Source: an uncultured Collinsella sp. (GTDB lineage Bacteria > Actinomycetota > Coriobacteriia > Coriobacteriales > Coriobacteriaceae). From it: 12,025 bases of DNA. The stretch lies in NCBI GenBank assembly GCA_958421035.1, contig CATZKS010000066.1:1-12025 (forward strand), in the 5' to 3' direction. Both the position numbers and the translations under genes were made by a program. Under the pieces are notes generated by a model, which had not been told where the DNA came from, searched no databases, and saw only the letters and a list, made by a program, of their open reading frames with translations. This document shows positions 1 to 5,532 of this stretch, piece after piece (within the stretch, counting starts at the first letter, position 1; each line of letters opens with the position of its first letter).

Positions 1-1
1 G

Positions 2-1498
2 GTCACCGGTGAGATGCTTCGTGAGTACGAGGCCATCCCCGTATGGCCGGCATCGCACTACGTGACCGAGAAGCCGAAGGTCAAGGCGGCTCTGAAATCG
101 ATCAGCGAAGAGTGCGAGAAGCGCGTGGCGGAGCTCAAGGCGACCGACAAGTTGCTCGAGGCGCAGCGTCTGCAGCAGCGCACCGATTATGATCTTGAGA
201 TGCTCGAGACGATGGGCTTTTGCAACGGCATCGAGAACTACTCGCGTCATCTGGACGGTCGCAAGCCGGGTGAGCCGCCGTTTACCCTAATCGATTACTT
301 TCCCAAGGATATGCTCTGCATCATCGATGAGAGCCATGTGACGGTGCCGCAGATTCGCGGCATGCACGAAGGTGACCGCTCGCGTAAGGTGACGCTGGTG
401 GAACACGGTTTTCGCCTGCCCTCGGCACTCGATAACCGCCCGCTTCGTTTCGATGAGTTTGAGGCAAGGATACCCCAGTTTATCTATGTTTCGGCCACGC
501 CGGGCGATTACGAGCTGCGGGTGAGCCAAAACGACGTGGAGCAGATCATTCGTCCGACCGGCCTGCTCGATCCCAAGATCGACGTTCGTCCGGTCCGAGG
601 CCAGATTGACGATCTTGAGGACGAGATTCGCGAGCGCGTTGCACGCAAAGAGCGCGTGCTGGTGACCACGTTGACCAAACGCATGGCCGAGGACCTGACC
701 GACCATCTGCTTGATGCCGGCATTAAGGTCAATTACATGCACTCCGATACAGCGACGATGGACCGTGTCGAGATCCTGCGAACGCTGCGCGAGGGCAAGA
801 TCGATGTTCTCGTTGGCATCAACCTGCTTCGTGAGGGCCTGGATCTTCCCGAGGTCTCACTGGTGGCAATTCTCGACGCCGATAAGGAAGGCTTCTTGCG
901 CAACCGCCGTTCGCTGATTCAGACGATTGGCCGCGCGGCCCGTAACGCCGATGGCGAAGTCATCATGTATGCGGACGTTGTGACCGATTCGATGAAAGAG
1001 GCCATCGAGGAGACGCGGCGCCGCCGCGAGATTCAGATGGCATATAACGAAGAGCATGGCATTGTGCCCAAGACGGTGCGCAAGGCTATCAACGACATCT
1101 CAAGTTTTATTGCCGAAGCCGAAAAAACCGTGGGTTCCAAGGGGCGCTCGAAGGGCGACTCCCTTGGCCATGGCGCATTCTATACGCCCGATGAGTCGGG
1201 CGAGGGCGGCGTGCCGGAAACGGTGGCACCCGAGCAGACACTTGCGGAGCAGTTGGAAGAACTGCCGCATGACGAGCTTATGCGGATCGTCGAAACCATG
1301 GAAGAGGATATGCGCAACGCTTCTGCCGCCATGGACTTTGAGGAGGCGGCGCGCCTGCGCGATGCCGTCGTTCAGATTCGGGCGATGCTCGAGGGTGCGT
1401 CTGAGGACGAGACGATCGAGCGCTTACGTTCGCAGGCCCGCAAGGGTTCCACGTTCGCATCGGGCAGAAAACGCCAGGGTGCACGGTTTAAGAAATAG
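2..1498 (+). CDS. uvrB: UvrABC excinuclease subunit B, 5'-truncated by the window edge
   Basis: UvrB is the damage-verifying, helicase-like subunit of nucleotide excision repair. UvrA loads it on DNA and it then recruits UvrC. The reading frame is open at the left edge, so the start lies outside. About 498 residues are visible, and roughly 250 N-terminal residues (Walker A, beta-hairpin) are missing compared with the usual 660-700. Visible landmarks: PASHYVT near 47-67; MGFCNGIENYSRHL near 210-250; the DEAD-like IDESH near 322-336; YVSATPGDYE near 484-513; REGLDLPEVSLVAILDADKEGF near 830-895; and motif VI QTIGRAARNADGEV near 920-960. A C-terminal UVR coiled motif (DELMRIVETME then DFEEAARLRD) lies near 1271-1395 and is the UvrA/UvrC contact. 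The tail is basic. The stop is TAG, followed four bases later by a strong terminator. Identification is secure; only the N-terminus is unseen. Confidence 0.98.
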   Translation, partial: VTGEMLREYEAIPVWPASHYVTEKPKVKAALKSISEECEKRVAELKATDKLLEAQRLQQRTDYDLEMLETMGFCNGIENYSRHLDGRKPGEPPFTLIDYFPKDMLCIIDESHVTVPQIRGMHEGDRSRKVTLVEHGFRLPSALDNRPLRFDEFEARIPQFIYVSATPGDYELRVSQNDVEQIIRPTGLLDPKIDVRPVRGQIDDLEDEIRERVARKERVLVTTLTKRMAEDLTDHLLDAGIKVNYMHSDTATMDRVEILRTLREGKIDVLVGINLLREGLDLPEVSLVAILDADKEGFLRNRRSLIQTIGRAARNADGEVIMYADVVTDSMKEAIEETRRRREIQMAYNEEHGIVPKTVRKAINDISSFIAEAEKTVGSKGRSKGDSLGHGAFYTPDESGEGGVPETVAPEQTLAEQLEELPHDELMRIVETMEEDMRNASAAMDFEEAARLRDAVVQIRAMLEGASEDETIERLRSQARKGSTFASGRKRQGARFKK

Positions 1499-1501
1499 CG
1501 A

Positions 1502-1544
1502 ACAGGCCCCGAGTTCCCTGTGGAGCTCGGGGCCTGTGTCTTTT
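1502..1544 (+). terminator. Intrinsic terminator of uvrB
   Basis: A 16-bp stem pairs 1502-1517 with 1522-1537 with one G-U pair. The core arms are ACAGGCCCCGAG and CTCGGGGCCTGT, closed by a four-base loop (CTGT) and followed by GTCTTTT. It begins four bases after the uvrB stop and sits between convergent genes. It may also slow minus-strand transcripts leaving the FAD-dehydrogenase gene, but there is no T-run on that side. Confidence 0.93.
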
Positions 1545-1563
1545 GCGTGCTGGAATTCGTGCG

Positions 1564-3204
1564 CTAGAGGTCTGCGATCAAGGCTTCGGCACAACGAATG
1601 CCGTCGGTGGCCGCGCTCATGATGCCGCCGGCATATCCAGCTCCCTCACCGCAAGGGTAGAGGCCCGGGGTCGACACGGCATGGCACGTTCGGTCTCGGG
1701 TGACAGTAACCGGTGAGCTCGAACGAGTCTCCACGCCGGTAAGAACGGCATCGGGGCGGTCGTAGCCTCGTAGCTTTTTTCCGAGTAGGGGAAGTCCCAG
1801 GCGGAGCGACTCGACGATATGCTGCGGCAGGGCTTCGTCAATTACCGTCCAGGTTACACCGAGCGGATAGGTGGGCTTTACCTTTCCGGGCGCCTTGCTG
1901 GCGCGTCCTGCGAGGAAATCTCCGACGAGCTGTGCCGGTGCGTTCCAGTTGGAGCCGCCCAGGCGATAGGCGGCCGCCTCGCAGGCACGCTGGAGCTCGA
2001 TGCCGGCGAGCGGGTCATCGTTGGGAAGGTCCTCAGGCGTGACGTTAACGAGCAAGGCGGCATTTGCGTTGCGTCCGTCGCGGGCATTGAGGCTAGCGCC
2101 GTTGACGCACAGGTGGCCCTGCTCGGAAGAGGCGGCGACAACCTGTCCGCCGGGGCACATGCAAAACGAGAACACGCTGCGGCCGTTGGGAAGATGGGCA
2201 ACAAGTTTGTAAGGGGCCGCCCCGAGCGCTGGATGTCCCGCCAAGGCTCCATATTGGGCTCGATCGATGTCGCGCTGCGGATGCTCGATGCGAACGCCCA
2301 TGGCAAAGGTCTTTTGTGCGAGGGCCACGTTGTGGTCTTTAAGGAGCTCAAAAATATCGCGAGCAGAATGCCCGCAGGCGAGGATGAGGTGCTTTGTCTC
2401 GATTGGCTCGCAAGCGGCGTCTTGGGACGATTGGACATCAATACCGGTAATGGCGCCAGACGCGTCGATGTGAATGTCGACGAGCTTTGTTCGATAACGG
2501 ACGACACCTCCGAGCTGCTCGATGCGCTGGGATATAGCGGTGACAACCGTGGGAAGGATGTCGGAGCCAATGTGCGGCTTGGCATCCCACAGAATATCGC
2601 GGGGCGCACCCGCCTCGACGAAGGTTTCGAGGATAAGGCGATGGGCGGGATTTTTTGTTCCCGTATTGAGCTTGCCGTCCGAGAAGGTCCCCGCGCCGCC
2701 CAGACCAAACTGGATATTACTCTCGGGGTCGAGGATGCGCTCCTTTAGAAAGAGGTCGATTGCATACGAGCGGCGAAATGCCGGGTCGCCGCGCTCGATG
2801 AGCAAGGGCTTAAGACCTGCTTCGGCGAGCGTAAGCGCAGCGAAAAGGCCGGCGCATCCGGCGCCGACAACGACAGGGCGTTCTTGAGGTGCGTCGGAGA
2901 CGGGGGTGGGGAATGAAGACCCATCGTCTTCTATCGCGCGTACGCGCGAGCGGTCACGCTCGGCAACGCTGTCGACCGCTTCTCGCTCGAGGTGGGGACT
3001 AGTCAGCTCAACACGAAAGCTCAGGATAAAATGGACGTCTCGTTTTTTGCGGGCGTCGATTGACTTGCGGTGGAGCTCGATGGACTTGATCTCGGAGTCC
3101 TTGCAACGTAGGACGCGCTTGGCGACTCGCTTGCCAACAATGAGGCAGGCATTTTCATCGCCGGCTTCATCGAGCGACGCGTTGACTTGGGTGATTTCGA
3201 TCAT
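1564..3204 (-). CDS. FAD-dependent dehydrogenase, COG2509-type (uncharacterised substrate)
   Basis: A 546-residue soluble flavoprotein with no signal peptide or membrane segment. Residues 1-105 form an N-terminal domain rich in charged residues, as in this family. A Rossmann dinucleotide-binding GAGCAG lies at 114-119, with LLIERGD at the end of the second strand. FGLGGAGTFSDGKLNT near 167-181 and the C-terminal CGEGAGYAGGIMSAATDGIRCAE near 518-540 are hallmarks of the COG2509 FAD-dependent protein family. Its members are found widely in anaerobes and have no settled reaction. The start chosen is the ATG at 3204, because AAGGAG (3216-3211) sits six bases upstream. An in-frame extension to 3327 would overlap the neighbouring gene and has no such site. 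The gene follows the BaiN-like gene by 80 bases holding a hairpin and a consensus -10, so it is probably transcribed at least partly on its own. The family call is firm; the substrate is unknown. Confidence 0.9.
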   Translation of the reverse strand: MIEITQVNASLDEAGDENACLIVGKRVAKRVLRCKDSEIKSIELHRKSIDARKKRDVHFILSFRVELTSPHLEREAVDSVAERDRSRVRAIEDDGSSFPTPVSDAPQERPVVVGAGCAGLFAALTLAEAGLKPLLIERGDPAFRRSYAIDLFLKERILDPESNIQFGLGGAGTFSDGKLNTGTKNPAHRLILETFVEAGAPRDILWDAKPHIGSDILPTVVTAISQRIEQLGGVVRYRTKLVDIHIDASGAITGIDVQSSQDAACEPIETKHLILACGHSARDIFELLKDHNVALAQKTFAMGVRIEHPQRDIDRAQYGALAGHPALGAAPYKLVAHLPNGRSVFSFCMCPGGQVVAASSEQGHLCVNGASLNARDGRNANAALLVNVTPEDLPNDDPLAGIELQRACEAAAYRLGGSNWNAPAQLVGDFLAGRASKAPGKVKPTYPLGVTWTVIDEALPQHIVESLRLGLPLLGKKLRGYDRPDAVLTGVETRSSSPVTVTRDRTCHAVSTPGLYPCGEGAGYAGGIMSAATDGIRCAEALIADL

Positions 3205-3221
3205 CGAGGTCTCCTTAGAGG

Positions 3222-3254
3222 CAAGAAAGAGGCCGTCCGGTATCCCAGACGGCC
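3222..3254 (-). terminator. Terminator-like hairpin between the two flavoprotein genes
   Basis: Read on the minus strand, GGCCGTC (3254-3248) pairs with GACGGCC (3237-3231). Two more G-C pairs form inside a mismatch, closing a tetraloop, and the stem is followed by TCTTTCTT (3230-3223). It begins 30 bases after the BaiN-like stop and ends just before the AAGGAG of the next gene. It could end the mrp/BaiN-like transcript. Because a TATAAT lies upstream of it, it could also act as an attenuator-like leader hairpin for the downstream dehydrogenase. The U-tract is interrupted by C, so efficiency is uncertain. Confidence 0.65.
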
Positions 3255-3268
3255 CGAATGCGTTTTTG

Positions 3269-3274
3269 ATTATA
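3269..3274 (-). promoter_or_regulatory. Candidate -10 element (TATAAT) for the COG2509 dehydrogenase gene
   Basis: The minus strand carries a perfect TATAAT here, ten bases after the stop of the BaiN-like gene. I see no good -35 at 16-19 bases (the sequence there is near AAGCAG), nor an extended TGn. A transcript from it would start near 3262 and have a leader of about 58 bases containing the hairpin at 3231-3254. The call rests on a six-base match only. Confidence 0.4.
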
Positions 3275-3284
3275 GACTGCGCGG

Positions 3285-4556
3285 CTACAGGCTGCTTGCA
3301 GCGCGAATGCCCGAGAGCCAGGCCCACGCAAGGTTAAAGCCTCCGCAATCGGCGTCGATGTCGAGCGCTTCGCCGCAGACGTAAAGCGGGGGGTCGACAA
3401 CGCTGCGCGCGCGTAGACTGGGTGTTGAGATGCTCTCGACAGATATGCCACCACGCGTGACCTGCGCCGAGCGCTCCTCGGCGGTTCCTTCGACGAGCAA
3501 CTTAAAGTGCTTGAGGATCGAGACCAGGTGGATGACATCGTTGGAGCCTGGATGGCACTGCTCGAACGCCGTGCAGACGACGCGGGAGAGTTGCGGGGCA
3601 AGCATACCGTCGAGCCAACGGGGATCGCGGGGCGAAAAGCCGCCGAGCAGCTCAACGCGCCGGTTGAGCATATCGAGCAACTCGTCTTTAGAGAGGTCGG
3701 GGAAAACGTCGAGCAGGATCGTATCGCCGCGCTGGATACGACGGGAGAGGTTGAAGACAGCGACGCCCGAGATGCCGAAGGTTCGAAACAGGACTTCACC
3801 GTCTTCGTGCCAGAGCTCATTATGATTGCGGGCGAGCGTCAAGCAGGCGCGGACGCGCAGGCCATCCAACGTCTTGAGTGCCGCCCGATCGCCGACGACC
3901 GTTGCCGATACGGGGCAGAGGATGGGGCGCAGCGAAGTGAGGGGGAGGCGAAACGTATCGGCGATACCGGTGGGGTTGCCGCCCGTGGCGATAATTACGG
4001 CATGTGCCTGCAGGGCCTCGTTCTTGCGAGGGACATCGGCGAGCGCTTTCCGAAGCGAGCGGAGCTCCGATTTTCGGTCGTCGTGCTTTTTTGCCTTGAG
4101 CGCCCGCGCTGGACGGTCTATCTGGAGTGCCCAGCCTTCGGAAGCTTTGTGTGCCGAGGCAACGTTGGCTCCGCAGATTAAGGTGATACCCAGGCGGTCG
4201 CAAACATTGAGAAGTGCGTCGCGCACCGATTCGGCGCGAAGGGAGCGCGGGTACAGCCGGCCTTCCTCGGAGGTTGTCATGATGCCCAGCGAGGAGAAGA
4301 AACCCATAAGCTCTTGTTCGGGCTGGGGGCCCATGACGGATTCGACGAATGCGGGGTGGTTATACCGCTGAGGATCAATCGATTCGTTGGAGAGGTTGCA
4401 GCGGCCGTTACCGGTCGCAAGGAGCTTAAGGCCGCAGGCGACATCGCGCTCAACGATGCAGACGCTTTTGCCAGCGCGTGCGGCCGTAATGGCGGCGGCG
4501 AGGCCTGAAGCTCCGCCGCCGATTACCAGGACGTCATAGAAGGCGCTCGTGTTCAC
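3285..4556 (-). CDS. BaiN/HI0933-family NAD(P)/FAD-dependent oxidoreductase
   Basis: A 423-residue cytosolic flavoprotein. The N-terminal FAD-binding fold has GGGASG at 13-18 and IVERD at the end of the second strand, followed by the family-defining KLLATGNGRCNLSN at 44-57. The C-terminus has GGISVESIST and YVCGEALDIDADCGGFNLAWAW, the second FAD contact typical of the HI0933/YhiN group. The family includes BaiN, a bile-acid 3-dehydro delta-4/6 reductase of Clostridium scindens. Most members have no proven substrate, so that activity is only a possibility here. The start is GTG at 4556-4554, directly next to the TAA of mrp (TAAGTG, no gap), with GAGG five bases upstream inside mrp. This implies one mRNA and translational coupling. 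A hairpin follows the stop. The family call is secure; the function is open. Confidence 0.93.
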   Translation of the reverse strand: MNTSAFYDVLVIGGGASGLAAAITAARAGKSVCIVERDVACGLKLLATGNGRCNLSNESIDPQRYNHPAFVESVMGPQPEQELMGFFSSLGIMTTSEEGRLYPRSLRAESVRDALLNVCDRLGITLICGANVASAHKASEGWALQIDRPARALKAKKHDDRKSELRSLRKALADVPRKNEALQAHAVIIATGGNPTGIADTFRLPLTSLRPILCPVSATVVGDRAALKTLDGLRVRACLTLARNHNELWHEDGEVLFRTFGISGVAVFNLSRRIQRGDTILLDVFPDLSKDELLDMLNRRVELLGGFSPRDPRWLDGMLAPQLSRVVCTAFEQCHPGSNDVIHLVSILKHFKLLVEGTAEERSAQVTRGGISVESISTPSLRARSVVDPPLYVCGEALDIDADCGGFNLAWAWLSGIRAASSL

Positions 4557-5387
4557 TTAGGCCTCGTCGGTCTCGTGCGGGGTAATAGCCTCGACGGCAG
4601 AGACTGCCTTGGGCAACATGCCATCGGGCAGCGCGGTCTCGACCTCGCCCTTATCGCAGGCCTCGGTGAGTGACGGATTGATGGGAAGCTGGCCCAAGAT
4701 GTCGAGGTTATAGCGCTCTGCGACCTCGGGGAGCTTGCTCTTGCCAAAGACCTCGATCTTCTTGCCGCAGTCGGGGCACTCGATATAGCTCATGTTCTCG
4801 ACGATGCCCAGAATGGGGACGTTCATCTTCTCGGCCATGTTGACCGCCTTGGCGACGATCATCGAGACCAGATCCTGCGGGCTCGTGACGATGACGATGC
4901 CGTCGACGGGCAGCGACTGGAAGACGGTGAGCGCGACGTCGCCTGTTCCCGGAGGCATGTCGACCAGCAGGTAGTCGATGGGGCCCCACGAAGTCTCGCT
5001 CCAGAACTGCCTAATGGCGCCTGCGATGACCGGACCGCGCCAAAGGACGGGGTCGGTCTCGTTTTGGAGCAGAAGGTTGGAGCTCATGACCTTGACGCCG
5101 TGCTCGGAGATTTCGGGCAGCATAAGGTTGCCAAGGGCATGGACGTGGCGTCCGCTCATACCGAACATCTTGGGGATAGAGGGACCGGTGATGTCGGCAT
5201 CGAGGACGCCGACCTTGTGGCCGTGACGGGCAAGCTCGGTGGCGATGGCACCGGTGACAAACGACTTGCCGACACCGCCCTTGCCGGAAAGCACGGCGAT
5301 GACGCGCTTGACCTCGGACAGCGTATTCTCCTCAAATTGCGACGGCGACGTTTGTCCGCCGGCGGCCTGTGCGTGCTCGCAACCCAT
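4557..5387 (-). CDS. mrp: Mrp/NBP35-type P-loop ATPase, iron-sulfur cluster carrier
   Basis: A 276-residue cytosolic ATPase of the Mrp/ApbC/NBP35 group (SIMIBI class), whose members bind and hand on [4Fe-4S] clusters to apo-proteins. Deviant Walker A SGKGGVGKS ends at residue 42, with the signature first lysine at 36. Other landmarks are VLDADITGPSIPKMFG near 61-76, VDMPPGTGD near 142-150, and SPQDLVSMIVAKAVNMAEK near 169-187. VENMSYIECPDCGKK carries the bridging CxxC (C204, C207) that holds the cluster between two monomers. The protein lacks the N-terminal MIP18/DUF59 domain of longer Mrp proteins and starts with a short tail holding a single Cys (MGCEH). The ATG at 5387 is chosen because AAAGGAG lies six bases before it; the in-frame upstream extension to 5444 runs over the likely promoter. 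The TAA abuts the GTG of the BaiN-like gene, so the two are probably co-expressed. Confidence 0.95.
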   Translation of the reverse strand: MGCEHAQAAGGQTSPSQFEENTLSEVKRVIAVLSGKGGVGKSFVTGAIATELARHGHKVGVLDADITGPSIPKMFGMSGRHVHALGNLMLPEISEHGVKVMSSNLLLQNETDPVLWRGPVIAGAIRQFWSETSWGPIDYLLVDMPPGTGDVALTVFQSLPVDGIVIVTSPQDLVSMIVAKAVNMAEKMNVPILGIVENMSYIECPDCGKKIEVFGKSKLPEVAERYNLDILGQLPINPSLTEACDKGEVETALPDGMLPKAVSAVEAITPHETDEA

Positions 5388-5442
5388 GTATGACTCCTTT
5401 GTATATGTTGGGGCCGGGGCCCCGCGATGTGACACGAGCGTC

Positions 5443-5472
5443 ATTGTACCCTCGTTTGCGAGCGGGAGTCAT
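5443..5472 (-). promoter_or_regulatory. Candidate promoter of the mrp-flavoprotein transcript
   Basis: On the minus strand, ATGACT (5472-5467, 4 of 6 to TTGACA) is followed after 18 bases by TACAAT (5448-5443, 5 of 6 to TATAAT). The predicted start near 5436 leaves a leader of about 50 bases that includes the all-GC block GGGGCCGGGGCCCC (5410-5423, plus-strand reading) before AAAGGAG. The spacing and -10 are reasonable; there is no experimental support. Confidence 0.5.
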
Positions 5473-5483
5473 TTGCGATGCAT

Positions 5484-5518
5484 TTGGGCCGAGCGTGCTT
5501 GCAATACGATGGGCCCAA
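5484..5518. repeat. Inverted repeat in the 145-base gap between the LTA-synthase-like gene and mrp
   Basis: TTGGGCC (5484-5490) and GGCCCAA (5512-5518) form a perfect 7-bp inverted repeat around a 21-base spacer. It begins about 14 bases after the minus-strand stop of the LTA-synthase-like gene. Neither strand has a T-run after it, so it is not a standard intrinsic terminator. It could be a weak transcript-end structure or chance. Confidence 0.35.
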
Positions 5519-5532
5519 GCGAATGGGCGGGC

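Noticed and set aside
1819..2748. 309-codon plus-strand frame opposite the COG2509 dehydrogenase gene
   Set aside because: Antisense shadow of a clearly coding flavoprotein gene; no recognisable domain.
3205..3327. Upstream in-frame extension of the COG2509 dehydrogenase (to an ATG at 3327)
   Set aside because: It overlaps the end of the neighbouring gene and the hairpin region and has no ribosome site. ATG 3204 has AAGGAG at ideal distance.
3507..4181. 224-codon plus-strand frame opposite the BaiN-like gene
   Set aside because: Shadow frame. The minus-strand product has full family motifs throughout, and this frame has none.
5388..5444. Upstream in-frame start for mrp
   Set aside because: It coincides with the likely -10 and the GC block, and the extra residues are unlike Mrp. 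ATG 5387 has AAAGGAG.
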